From Brevibacillus porteri (GTDB taxonomy: Bacteria; Bacillota; Bacilli; Brevibacillales; Brevibacillaceae), in NCBI RefSeq assembly GCF_003013475.1, contig NZ_PXZO01000010.1:62001-126000 (forward strand): a DNA stretch of 64,000 nucleotides, in the 5' to 3' direction. The notes under the pieces were generated by a model, which was not told where the DNA came from, made no database searches, and worked only from the letters and a program-made list of their open reading frames with translations. A program made the translations under genes and the position numbers. Of this stretch, positions 53,060-62,038 are shown piece by piece. Numbering within the stretch: the first letter of the stretch is position 1; the number at the start of each line of letters is the position of its first letter.

Positions 53060-54418
53060 TTGTTATCTTCCAATCAAAAGCGACGATTGACATCTGTTCA
53101 AATCATCGTGTTCGCCTACGTTGGGCTCATCCTGATCTCAGCGTTTCTTCTGTCATTGCCATTTTTTCACTTGCCGGGAGTCTCTCTTTCTTTTATTGAC
53201 GCTTTGTTTACCGCGGCGAGTGCCATCAGCGTTACCGGGCTTACTGTCATTACGATTCATGAAGTTTTCAACCAGTGGGGGGTTCTCTTTCTTACGTTGC
53301 TCTTCCAGGTTGGTGGGGTCGGAATCATGACACTCGGAACGTTCATCTGGATACTCATGGGCCATAAAATCGGTCTGGAACAGCGCATCTGGATCGCGAC
53401 GGACCACAACCGCTCCACGTTGTCCGGTTTGGTCGACCTGATGCGCAATATTCTCGTGATTGCGCTCTTGATTGAGCTGGTGGGAACCATCCTGTTAGGC
53501 TGTCATTTTATTTACGCCGGCTACTACGACGATTGGTACATCGCGTTCTACCACGGTTACTTTGCATCTGTCAGTGCTTTTACGAATGCCGGGTTTGACC
53601 TGCACGGAAATTCCATGCTCGATTTTACCCACGATTACGTGTTTCAGACCATCACGATGATCTTGATAATTTGTGGAGCGATCGGGTTTCCCGTACTCGT
53701 AGAGCTGAGAACGTACTTTTCCTATCGCCATGCAAAAGTGCGTTTTACTTTTTCACTTTTCACCAAGATTACGACACTGACGTTCTTTTCCTTGATCGTC
53801 ATTGGCGCCCTGCTCATTTTCGTTTTTGAGCGAAATCAGTTTTTGGCCGATAAGACCTGGCATGAAATGCTGTTCTATTCGTTGTTCCACTCCGTCTCTT
53901 CGCGTAGTGGCGGCTTGGCTACGATGGATATCAGCCTCTTGTCGACCGCGACACTCATCATGCTCTCCGGGATGATGTTCATTGGCGCCTCCCCGAGCAG
54001 CGTGGGCGGGGGGATACGGACCACGACGTTCTTCGTCCTGATTGCCTCGGTTTTTGCCAACATGCGTGGCTACAAGGAAGTAAAGGTGTTCGGAAGAGAG
54101 CTGGTTGATGAGGACATTCAGCGCTCCTTCATCGTCTTTTTTATCGCGATTATCATGGTGTTCACAGCGGTCATGCTGCTCGTCTGGCTGGAGGATTTAC
54201 CTTTCCAGCACGTCTTGTTCGAGGTCTGCTCTGCTTTCGGTACGACCGGATTGTCTACCGGGATTACAGCTCAGATGGGCGTAGGTGGCAAGCTCATTCT
54301 GATTATTACGATGATGATCGGACGTATCGGGATTATCAATTTGCTCCTCTTCTTGAAGCGCAATGACCGGATCGTACGCTATCATTATCCAAAAGAACGC
54401 ATCATCATTGGTCAATAG
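53060..54418 (+). CDS. Ktr/Trk-type potassium transporter membrane subunit (KtrB/KtrD-like)
   Basis: A 452-residue K+ uptake subunit with four M1-P-M2 repeats. The selectivity-filter glycines are in AISVTGLTV, AFTNAGFDL, SRSGGLATM and FGTTGLSTG. The TTG start at 53060 follows CAGGAGGCC. The regulatory RCK partner (KtrA/KtrC) is not next to it, as with B. subtilis ktrD. No c-di-AMP riboswitch is visible upstream. Confidence 0.92.
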   Translation: MLSSNQKRRLTSVQIIVFAYVGLILISAFLLSLPFFHLPGVSLSFIDALFTAASAISVTGLTVITIHEVFNQWGVLFLTLLFQVGGVGIMTLGTFIWILMGHKIGLEQRIWIATDHNRSTLSGLVDLMRNILVIALLIELVGTILLGCHFIYAGYYDDWYIAFYHGYFASVSAFTNAGFDLHGNSMLDFTHDYVFQTITMILIICGAIGFPVLVELRTYFSYRHAKVRFTFSLFTKITTLTFFSLIVIGALLIFVFERNQFLADKTWHEMLFYSLFHSVSSRSGGLATMDISLLSTATLIMLSGMMFIGASPSSVGGGIRTTTFFVLIASVFANMRGYKEVKVFGRELVDEDIQRSFIVFFIAIIMVFTAVMLLVWLEDLPFQHVLFEVCSAFGTTGLSTGITAQMGVGGKLILIITMMIGRIGIINLLLFLKRNDRIVRYHYPKERIIIGQ

Positions 54419-54427
54419 AGGAAAGGA

Positions 54428-54466
54428 AATCCCCCAAAGCTATGTAGCCGTTGGGGGATTTTTTTC
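54428..54466 (+). terminator. Terminator of the Ktr gene
   Basis: TCCCCCAA (54430-54437) pairs with TTGGGGGA (54451-54458), followed by TTTTTTT. Confidence 0.92.
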
Positions 54467-55085
54467 TAGAATCAAAAAGCTTGCAGAAGACAGGTCTGGG
54501 TATTTCTGTTCAATCTTTCGCGTAACGGAGAAATCGTTGTACTTTTACAAGTAGTGCAAGATGTCTCGGTCTTTGATCATATCGACGACTTACGACTCTG
54601 TCCCATCCGTTACCTTCGTGTAGAGAATGACATGCTTTTTGGCGCAAGAAAAGATGTCATCCAATGTTTTCTCGAAGTCTTCCTCATCGATAATGTGATA
54701 CAGCACATCCAGGCAAACGACCAGATCACTTTTCAAGTATCCTTGATTGTAAAAGGATTTCGGATGGTATAAAAGAAAGCTTTTCGACGAATCCTTCCCA
54801 AACATTCTGGCACACATCTGTACCGAAGTCGGTGAAATGTCCAACCCCAAGTAATTGGCATATTTCATAAAGAGAAGTTGATTGCCGTCTCCGCAGCCAA
54901 ATTCAATGACGCTTTTCACTTGCTGCTCCTTGATGTATTCATTGATGACTTCTGCTTTAAAAAGAGCTAGCACGCCATAGGAGCCAAGTCCAGAATTTCC
55001 ACCCGAAGCGTAATGATCCTCCCAGTATTCCGATAATCAAAAGCGGATTGATTTTCCGTACTCAGGGTGAACTTCCCCACTTTCT
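54466..55085 (-). pseudogene. Decayed SAM-dependent methyltransferase gene
   Basis: Read on the minus strand, fragments in different frames line up with one methyltransferase: KVGKFTLSTENQSAFDYR, then YWEDHYASGGNSGLGSYGV through VIEFGCGDGNQLLFMKYANY (SAM motif I) to KKHVILYTKVTDG, then IKDRDILHYL, a stop, and NDFSVTRKIEQKYPDLSSAS FLILEK. At least two frameshifts and one nonsense codon break it, and no N-terminal start remains. The largest intact piece is 54590-54973. The C-terminus has been overrun by the Ktr terminator. Confidence 0.75.
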
Positions 55086-55180
55086 GCCTTCGAAAATGAT
55101 GTGTCGTTGCACAGTTTATGCGCGTGAAGAATTTTAATGAAAGGCGATGTTTTAAAACAATGTTTGAAATTAAATTATCA

Positions 55181-55888
55181 TTAAACGTAAATATGTTTTT
55201 TCAGCCATTGTCTGAAATACTGCAACTGTTCCTCAGAATGGAAATAGTGTTCTCCATTCTCCATTACTTGCAAATTACAGTTAAAACGTTTATTAAATTC
55301 AGATACAACGTCAAACTCACATAAGTTATCTTCTGAACCATAGAGAATGGAAGTTGGATTATTCCAAGCAACAATAGGATGTTCTTTCACATAACAGTAG
55401 TAATCCCAATAGAGAGTTTGTCCAATAGGTGTAGAAATTTCTTTCTCTATTTTTAGTCTACTCTCACTTACGTTAAACCATGTCATCATATTATTTATGA
55501 TACGTTCCATATTTACCACAGGAGAGAGAAACAAACACTGCTTCAACGGCTCATGGCTATATTCTAATAGGCTAAAATATGCTCCTATGCTACAAGCAAA
55601 AATGCTTATATTATTGGATAACGATTTTGCATAGGTCATAATTGTATTAAGGTCTTGAACACAGTTTTGAACTTTGCAAAGATAAGTATCATCCTTACGG
55701 TCACCATGTTGAGGTAAATCAAAACTAAGCACTTGATAACCTAGTGCTGTTGCTTCTTCTGCAAATACAATAATCGAGTCATCTGCCTTATTTGACATGT
55801 TACCATGCACCACCACAAATAACTTATCTGATTTGTCACCCCACAAAATCGCTGGAATGTTTTCTATTTTAAAATTATTTTTTATCAT
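55181..55888 (-). CDS. Alpha/beta hydrolase of AT-rich, foreign-looking composition
   Basis: A 235-residue hydrolase with oxyanion region VVVHGNMSNKAD, nucleophile elbow ACSIGAYFS (Ser in SIG), LSPVVNMERI, acid in ILYGSEDNLCEF and His in GEHYFHSEEQ. All three triad residues are placed as in the fold. Base composition is clearly more AT-rich than its neighbours and codon use is AT-ending, which suggests recent transfer. It sits next to the decayed methyltransferase. Substrate unknown. Confidence 0.85.
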   Translation of the reverse strand: MIKNNFKIENIPAILWGDKSDKLFVVVHGNMSNKADDSIIVFAEEATALGYQVLSFDLPQHGDRKDDTYLCKVQNCVQDLNTIMTYAKSLSNNISIFACSIGAYFSLLEYSHEPLKQCLFLSPVVNMERIINNMMTWFNVSESRLKIEKEISTPIGQTLYWDYYCYVKEHPIVAWNNPTSILYGSEDNLCEFDVVSEFNKRFNCNLQVMENGEHYFHSEEQLQYFRQWLKKHIYV

Positions 55889-55939
55889 TACAATTTATCC
55901 TCCATAAAATATAAATAATTCGTCATTCCAAATGTAAAA

Positions 55940-55986
55940 AAAGCAAAATCCCAGAATGCCGTAAAATCAGCATTCTGGGGTTTTTC
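55940..55986 (-). terminator. Terminator of the amidohydrolase-YfcC operon
   Basis: ATCCCAGAATGC pairs with GCATTCTGGGGT between T-rich runs. Confidence 0.88.
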
Positions 55987-56052
55987 ATTTCAGTGCAATT
56001 TACTCTAAAATGGACTTTTTGGACAGCCTCTTCCTTGTCATCGAATGTCGAC

Positions 56053-57465
56053 TTAATACGGGCCCCAGTTAATCAATACCCCGATAACGATAAACACGAT
56101 GGAGAGAGCTGTCCATACCGCTGTGAGCGGAAGCATGAACTTCAGCCACTTGCCGTAGGAAATGCCACTCATCGCCAAAATACTCATCAGAACACCTGAG
56201 GTCGGATTAATGCAGTTGACCACACCTTCTCCGAGCATCAGAGCCTCTACTGCCACTTGGCGCGTAATGCCCATCAGGTCAGACAATGGTGCCAACAACG
56301 GCATCAGCATAACGGCTTCACCTGAACCGGACGAAATCAAGAAGTGCAGCCCGGCGCTTCCGAGGAACATCCCAATTGCACCTGCCATCGGTGACAGCGG
56401 CTCCAGAATGGTAGCAAGCCCGTACACGATGGTATCAAGGAACTTCCCATCTTCCAAAATGACCGTGATCGCACGTGCCATTCCGACAATCAAAGCCCCA
56501 TAAATCAGGCCCTGACAGCCTTTTAAGAATGTTTTGGCGATATCGTTGCCGCTCATCTTGTTGAGCAAGCCTACTCCGATCGCAATGAAAATAAAGATTC
56601 CGGACATCTCGTTTACGTCCCATTTGAACAAGATCGTGCAGACGATAAAACCAATCAGAACGATCCCCGTAAACGCCAAGATCAATTTGTGACGGGTTGT
56701 AAAATCAACATTTTTCGTGTCTGCTTCCATCGTGGTTGAGCCACTATCTGAAGGAAAGAGCTCGTCCCCCAAGATACTCTTGTTTTGACGAACCTTCCGC
56801 GCGTAACGCCCGATGTACAGAATGGTTACGATCACAAACGTAACATAAATGATGGTACGGTAGCCGATACCTGAAAACAGCGGCAGCTCCGCAATTTGTT
56901 GGGACAAGCCCAGCGTTCCTGGAAAGGCAATTGTCGTATTGAATCCGGCATACACACCCAAATAAATCAGAGCCACACCGAAGATCGCATCCATTTTCAT
57001 CGCTCTCGCAATCATGATGCCAAGCGGAACGAAAGCAATGACGGAGTTGACGATGACACCCAACGTACCCAATACGGAAAAGACGGAGGTGATCAAAATA
57101 ACCAGCAGCCACTCTCGATTTCCTAATTTTCGTACCATAGTCAGAATCGCTGCGTTGAGTGCACCTGTCTTATCCAAAACAGCTAAGGCACCGCCTGTGA
57201 ACAAAACGAGGAAGATGATCGGCGCGCCTTTGACCATCCCTGTCTGGATCGCGGTAAAAAACTCGATAAAGCCCGTAGGATTCGGCTCCACCGCATGATA
57301 GCTGCCCGGGACAACCGTCGTCACATTGCCGTTTTTTACACGGTCAAATTCTCCTGTCGGGACCACATAGGTAGCCAACGCACATAGAAGTAAGATGCAA
57401 AACAAAAGGACATAGGCGTCTAGCCGAAATAAGCTTTTCTTTTTTAGTTGCTTGCTCTCTGTCAT
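56053..57465 (-). CDS. YfcC-family (DcuC-like) transporter
   Basis: A 470-residue permease with about 12 membrane helices. The N-terminal YVVPTGEFDRVKNG and the segments IIFLVLFTGGALAVLDKTGA LNA and FLISSGSGEAVMLMPLLAPL SDLMG are typical of the YfcC branch, whose members are thought to carry amino acids, peptides or dicarboxylates. It follows the M20 amidohydrolase gene by 30 bp in one operon, so it probably imports that enzyme's substrate or exports its product. Confidence 0.9.
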   Translation of the reverse strand: MTESKQLKKKSLFRLDAYVLLFCILLLCALATYVVPTGEFDRVKNGNVTTVVPGSYHAVEPNPTGFIEFFTAIQTGMVKGAPIIFLVLFTGGALAVLDKTGALNAAILTMVRKLGNREWLLVILITSVFSVLGTLGVIVNSVIAFVPLGIMIARAMKMDAIFGVALIYLGVYAGFNTTIAFPGTLGLSQQIAELPLFSGIGYRTIIYVTFVIVTILYIGRYARKVRQNKSILGDELFPSDSGSTTMEADTKNVDFTTRHKLILAFTGIVLIGFIVCTILFKWDVNEMSGIFIFIAIGVGLLNKMSGNDIAKTFLKGCQGLIYGALIVGMARAITVILEDGKFLDTIVYGLATILEPLSPMAGAIGMFLGSAGLHFLISSGSGEAVMLMPLLAPLSDLMGITRQVAVEALMLGEGVVNCINPTSGVLMSILAMSGISYGKWLKFMLPLTAVWTALSIVFIVIGVLINWGPY

Positions 57466-57495
57466 AAGGTAACCCCCTGCGTGTGTAGCGCTTCT

Positions 57496-58641
57496 CTAAG
57501 AATGTTGGGCAGCTTCATAAATCGCAGCTGTCATGATTTTTGCCCCATAAATCAAGGCATCCGCCTGAAAAGTCATCTGTGGATGATGCAAGACTGGCGT
57601 GAGCCCACATCCCAGACCAATCATCGTCGTAGCCAGCTCTGGGCGGTGAATCGTGTAAAAATGGAAGTCCTCTCCGCCTGGCGTCACACATGTATCGGCA
57701 ATGTTGTCCTCACCCAATACTTGCCCAATTGCCTTTTTAGCTACTTGGATCATGTTCGCATTGGCGACCGCAGCCGGTGTGACTCCCGACCATTCCCACT
57801 CCACATCCATGCCCATCAAAGCCCCAGTCTGACTCATGGCATGCTCGGTTTTTCTCCGCAATTCTGCCATGCCTTCATTGGACTGTGCACGTACATCGAG
57901 GCTAAAGGTCGCTCGATCAGGAATGACGTTCACCGTTTCTCCCCCTGCTTGCAATTGGGTCATCTTCACGGAAAAAGAGCATCCGTCTTCCAGGCGAATG
58001 TTTTGCAACGCAATAACCAAAAACGAAGCGGCTTCGATGACATTTTTCCCGAGCGCCGGACGTGCTCCGTGTGCTTGCAGACCTGTAATCGTCCCTCTGA
58101 TGGAGCTGGATGATCCATGCAAAATCGCCGGAGCAGCGCTCCCATACGGCACTTCCATTTCCGGACGGAGATGAACGCCGATCAGCTTTGTCACGCCTTC
58201 CAGAGCGCCATCCTTCATCATCTGCAAGGCTCCGCCCATTTTCTCTTCAGCAGGCTGGAACAGAAAGCGCATCGTTTTCGGCGGTACCACTCCGCTTGCT
58301 TGAATCGCAAGGGCGCTGTAGAGAGCCAGTGTCGAGTGAGCATCGTGTCCGCATGAGTGATTCGGTCTCACTACGCCGTCCACTTCCTGCACGAGTGCAT
58401 CCATATCCGCGCGCAAAGCCACGATTTCAGCACTCTCTCCAGGAATCTCTGCATAAAAGCCGTGATGCCCTTCGAAGCATGTGACGGCAATTCCGGCCGC
58501 CTCCAAGCGTTCCCGCAAATATCTCGCCGTTTTTTCCTCGTGCCAGCTCGGCTCCGCTAATTGATGCAACTCTTTGTATGTTCGCACTATTTCGTCGCGA
58601 TGCTCGTCCATATATAAGAACGGATTCATCCGATCCATCAT
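57496..58641 (-). CDS. M20-family amidohydrolase
   Basis: A 381-residue metallo-amidohydrolase (aminoacylase/hippurate-hydrolase type). Metal ligands are seen in VALRADMDALV, NHSCGHDAHSTLAL, FQPAEEKMGGA and GGEDFHFYTIHRPE. A dimerisation lid domain occupies about 175-290. It cleaves N-acylated amino acids or a similar amide. It is the first gene behind a sigma-54 promoter matching the consensus, so expression should depend on the divergent enhancer-binding protein. Confidence 0.92.
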   Translation of the reverse strand: MMDRMNPFLYMDEHRDEIVRTYKELHQLAEPSWHEEKTARYLRERLEAAGIAVTCFEGHHGFYAEIPGESAEIVALRADMDALVQEVDGVVRPNHSCGHDAHSTLALYSALAIQASGVVPPKTMRFLFQPAEEKMGGALQMMKDGALEGVTKLIGVHLRPEMEVPYGSAAPAILHGSSSSIRGTITGLQAHGARPALGKNVIEAASFLVIALQNIRLEDGCSFSVKMTQLQAGGETVNVIPDRATFSLDVRAQSNEGMAELRRKTEHAMSQTGALMGMDVEWEWSGVTPAAVANANMIQVAKKAIGQVLGEDNIADTCVTPGGEDFHFYTIHRPELATTMIGLGCGLTPVLHHPQMTFQADALIYGAKIMTAAIYEAAQHS

Positions 58642-58688
58642 CCTCCCTGATGTCTTCTCAAGTATCTCTCTTTGCTCTACCGGATGTA

Positions 58689-58706
58689 TAGCAAGAATTG
58701 TGCCAA
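58689..58706 (-). promoter_or_regulatory. Sigma-54 (-24/-12) promoter
   Basis: The minus strand reads TTGGCACAATTCTTGCTA, matching TGGCAC-N5-TTGCT. It lies about 48 bp upstream of the amidohydrolase start and faces away from the sigma-54 activator gene. Confidence 0.92.
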
Positions 58707-58847
58707 AACTATATTATTATAAAAGTTAAGCATTTCTGAACAATTTCGGATTTTTAGGTTATAATATAGGTTGGTTTTTACAGATATCTAATCCAATATT
58801 TCCACCTAAATAAAAAAGCTATTCGGCAGATAAAAAGGAGTCCCATC

Positions 58848-60944
58848 ATGATCAAACAGAAACCATGCATCTTGTTGATGACCCGACTAGAGACGATCAG
58901 CCTGCTGTTTGCAAACACGCTCACGTCTTTTTTCGGCAACCGCTTGGACATCATTCGAAACCATATGCAAGAACGGCTTCATCCGAGTGTGTACGATGAA
59001 GTTGATCTCATCCTCGTTTCAGACATGAGTCTCTTGCACGATCAGCCAGTTCCTCCGTCAGACATCCCCGTGCTGCTAGCAAGGCGCACGATTGACATTA
59101 ACAAATTGGATCAACTCATGGATTTGCCGCCAGGAACGCGCTGTCTATTTGTTTCCAACTCCATCGAAATGGTAGAAGGCGCGATTGAGCTATTGTTTCA
59201 TCTCGGATTCTCTCATCTGACATTTGTGCCGTACGTACCCGATACCGAGACTCCGCTTCCTGAAAAAGATCAAATCGATGTTGCTGTCTGTCATGGACTC
59301 AGGGAGCTAATTCCTGCTCTTTTTGAAAACGTCATTGAGTTGGGGCACCGCCCTTTGGATTTGACGACGATCTTTGATATTTCACGCCTACTTGATCTTT
59401 CTCCGGATAAGGCAAACCTGTACACGGCTGACTTCATCAGCGATTTCGTCCATATCGGGCGCAAGCTGACCAACTCGGTACACAATGAGCGGAAGCTGAA
59501 TGAAAAGCTGAGCTCCATTTTAAATGCCGTACATGAAGGCATCATTGGCACAGATGCCACAGGGAATATCACTGTGCTGAACAAAGAAGCCGAGAAAATT
59601 TTGCATATGTCTGAAACCACTTGCATCGGGCGAAATGTAGCGGAGGTCATTCCTGAATTCCTAATTCTGGAAGTAGTAGAATCACACATGGAAGTAACGA
59701 AGCAGGTATTGGAATTCCGCGATTTGTACCTCTTGGTGACGAAGATTCCCACGTTCTTGGATGATCAGTTTCTGGGCGCGGTCATTACCTTTCAGGACGT
59801 GACAAAGGTACAGCAGATCGAACAGGAAATACGGACGAAGAGTGCCAATCTCGGACTGATGACCAAGTATTCGTTTGACAGTATCATCGGCAAAAGCCCG
59901 TCCATTCAGGCCAACAAACGAGTGGCGACCAAGCTGGCCGAAAGCGATTTTACGATTCTCATCACAGGGGAAAACGGAACCGGGAAGGAAGTTTTTGCCC
60001 AAGCCATCCATCAACACTCGACGCGTCGTGACGGTCCGTTCGTCCCCGTCAATTTTGCAGGGCTGACCGAGAGCTTGGTAGAGAGTGAATTGTTCGGGTA
60101 CGAGGAAGGTTCTTTTACAGGAGCGCGAAAAGGCGGAAAGATGGGGCTATTCGAGCTGGCTCACAACGGGACCATTTTTCTGGACGAGATTGGGGACGCC
60201 CCGCTTAGCATTCAGGCGTCACTGCTTCGAGTTCTCCAAGAAAAGCAGGTCATGCGCGTAGGGGGCTATCGCGTCATTCCAGTCAATGTCCGCGTCATCG
60301 CCGCTACCAATTGCAACCTGATGGAAATGGTCAAAAAAGGGACATTTCGCGAGGATTTGTACTACAGGCTGAACGTCCTGCCACTGCACATTCAGCCCCT
60401 GCGTGATCGTCCCGATGATATTTTGGTGCTGATCGATTATTTCTTGCAGAAAAAAAAGCAGCGTCTATCCTTCTCACGGGAAGTGACGGAACAGCTACTC
60501 CGTTACGATTGGCCAGGCAATATTCGCGAGCTGGAAAATTTCATTCACTATGCAGTCGTCATCGCTGAGGGGAATCAGGTGGAATTAGCTCATTTGCCGG
60601 AGCGTTTTTTTGCGGGGCATGTCTCTACTCCGCCCCTTCTCTCTCACCGGGATGATACGCTGGAAGATACGATCCGGTATTTGTCCAGGCAAGGCTCCTT
60701 GGGAGATTACGCAGCGATCCTGCAAGTACTGTCCGATTGCTACAAGCGTCAGGAGCGTATTGGACGCAGTGCCCTGCTCGCAAGAATGGAGAGTCCCTCC
60801 ATGACTGAAGCCCAAATCAGGCACAAGCTGACCGCACTGGACCGTGCTGGATGTGTCTCCATCGGCGTTAAGAAGCAAGGGACGCAGATTACTGCTTTTG
60901 GGCAGCAGGTGTTGACGGCTTTGCTGATTATGGAAAAGGGATAA
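58848..60944 (+). CDS. Sigma-54-dependent enhancer-binding activator
   Basis: A 698-residue activator. An N-terminal sensor domain (about 1-200) of PrpR_N-like character is followed by a PAS domain (about 215-320; LSSILNAVHEGIIGTDATGN ITVLNKEAEKILHMS) and an AAA+ domain with Walker A TGENGTGKE, the sigma-54 contact loop GSFTGA (usually GAFTGA) and Walker B GTIFLDEIG. After the R-finger region (WPGNIRELENF) the C-terminus (about 610-698) looks like a winged helix instead of the usual Fis helix. AAGGAG precedes the ATG. It diverges from the amidohydrolase-YfcC operon. Confidence 0.93.
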   Translation: MIKQKPCILLMTRLETISLLFANTLTSFFGNRLDIIRNHMQERLHPSVYDEVDLILVSDMSLLHDQPVPPSDIPVLLARRTIDINKLDQLMDLPPGTRCLFVSNSIEMVEGAIELLFHLGFSHLTFVPYVPDTETPLPEKDQIDVAVCHGLRELIPALFENVIELGHRPLDLTTIFDISRLLDLSPDKANLYTADFISDFVHIGRKLTNSVHNERKLNEKLSSILNAVHEGIIGTDATGNITVLNKEAEKILHMSETTCIGRNVAEVIPEFLILEVVESHMEVTKQVLEFRDLYLLVTKIPTFLDDQFLGAVITFQDVTKVQQIEQEIRTKSANLGLMTKYSFDSIIGKSPSIQANKRVATKLAESDFTILITGENGTGKEVFAQAIHQHSTRRDGPFVPVNFAGLTESLVESELFGYEEGSFTGARKGGKMGLFELAHNGTIFLDEIGDAPLSIQASLLRVLQEKQVMRVGGYRVIPVNVRVIAATNCNLMEMVKKGTFREDLYYRLNVLPLHIQPLRDRPDDILVLIDYFLQKKKQRLSFSREVTEQLLRYDWPGNIRELENFIHYAVVIAEGNQVELAHLPERFFAGHVSTPPLLSHRDDTLEDTIRYLSRQGSLGDYAAILQVLSDCYKRQERIGRSALLARMESPSMTEAQIRHKLTALDRAGCVSIGVKKQGTQITAFGQQVLTALLIMEKG

Positions 60945-60967
60945 TTATAGTTGTCTTCCAACAGATG

Positions 60968-61056
60968 TGGAGCCCGAAGCCCTACCACATGTTTTCCAGT
61001 CGCCTGTATCCTCTCTTCGTTCGGGCGGTCTCCTTCCAAACATGTGGCAGGACTTC
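60968..61056 (+). other. Interleaved inverted repeats (possible pseudoknot)
   Basis: GCCCGAA (60972-60978) can pair with TTCGGGC (61020-61026), and CCACATGTTT (60985-60994) with AAACATGTGG (61038-61047). The two helices interleave, as in an H-type pseudoknot. It lies just after the sigma-54 activator gene; no gene is visible. Confidence 0.45.
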
Positions 61057-61167
61057 TTTACAGCAGTGTTATCATTTATGTCTTAAATCGTTTTGTATGT
61101 CAGTGCAAAGTAGCTTACTTACTACAACTTCTCGAATCACTTTCAAGGTCTTGACCAAAGCCACTTA

Positions 61168-61378
61168 GGAAGAAGTGCATTTCCAGTCCAAGCGCCTCTG
61201 GAGCCCTACCCAGCGTAGAAATGAATAACGGGGAATTTCAGCTTTTATTACATACAAAAACGCATTCGATTTCTGGTTTGAAGCGCTCCCGATCTTCATT
61301 TCGGAGCGGACAGCAACAGCCCTCAGCAGGGCGTAGGCCGAAGCGTAGACTGGAAATGCACTTCTTCCTTCCACTACA
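61168..61378 (-). repeat. Long-hairpin repeat, copy B3
   Basis: On the minus strand it begins GTAGTGGAAGGAAGAAG. The perfect 18-bp outer stem GAAGAAGTGCATTTCCAG/CTGGAAATGCACTTCTTC differs from B1 and B2 on both strands. The middle is nearly identical to B2 (GTCTACGCTTCGGCCTACG). The inner stem is partly decayed (GAAATGAA/TTCATTTC kept). Confidence 0.87.
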
Positions 61379-61395
61379 CCATCGATACCAGCCTA

Positions 61396-61437
61396 TAAAA
61401 AAAAGCGGCAAGGCTTTTAGCTCCTCCGCTTTTTTCA
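61396..61437 (-). terminator. Terminator of the GNAT gene
   Basis: AAAGCGG/CCGCTTT with flanking A and T runs. Confidence 0.75.
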
Positions 61438-61446
61438 TGAATCCAC

Positions 61447-61941
61447 CTAAGTAGTCACGATGGACGACTCTATTTTTTCTGGTTGAATGATAGGCAAAAT
61501 TGGTAGCTCCATCAAATTCCGATGCTTGCCCGGCCCGTAGTAATCCTGCTCAGCATGAGCGAGACGGAAGCCATAGGCAGACAGCGCGCGAATAGAGGAT
61601 GCGTTCGTTTCACTCACCGTGACCTGCACAGTGCGAAGTGTCGGGAATTGGCGAAGGGCTTGCAGTCTGGCTTCGATTAGCCGTTTGCCAATGCCTTGAC
61701 CTTGAAACTCCTTGCTCACATTGCTGAACAGAAGCCAGCCAGTCGTCTGGTACATATCAATTCCGGCGCAGCTAAAACCGATGAGCTGGCCGTTATAGGT
61801 CGCCTTGAAAATCAGCTCAGGAAACAGCTCCATATATTTTTTCAGCTCATGTAAGTTCATTCGATCGGGTAATGTCATATCCGCCAACGTAATCATTTCC
61901 GCAAAATCATCTCTTACGACGCGCTCAATCTGCACTTCCAC
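61447..61941 (-). CDS. GNAT-family N-acetyltransferase
   Basis: A 164-residue acetyltransferase with the acetyl-CoA pyrophosphate loop in VSKEFQGQGIGKRLIEARL (Q/RxxGxG/A), and NASSIRALSAYGFRLAHAEQ DYYGPG as the C-terminal motif. Acts on an unknown amine or protein N-terminus. It ends close to repeat B3 with a terminator between. The start at 61941 is preceded by GGCGGGTAGGGTGG. Confidence 0.88.
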   Translation of the reverse strand: MEVQIERVVRDDFAEMITLADMTLPDRMNLHELKKYMELFPELIFKATYNGQLIGFSCAGIDMYQTTGWLLFSNVSKEFQGQGIGKRLIEARLQALRQFPTLRTVQVTVSETNASSIRALSAYGFRLAHAEQDYYGPGKHRNLMELPILPIIQPEKIESSIVTT

Positions 61942-62038
61942 CCTACCCGCCTCCTGTACATTCGCTCTTACATTTACACTGTAGCAAACGGGTATAAAGC
62001 TGGAATGGATGTCGTGTGAAGGTAGTGTAAAATTACAA

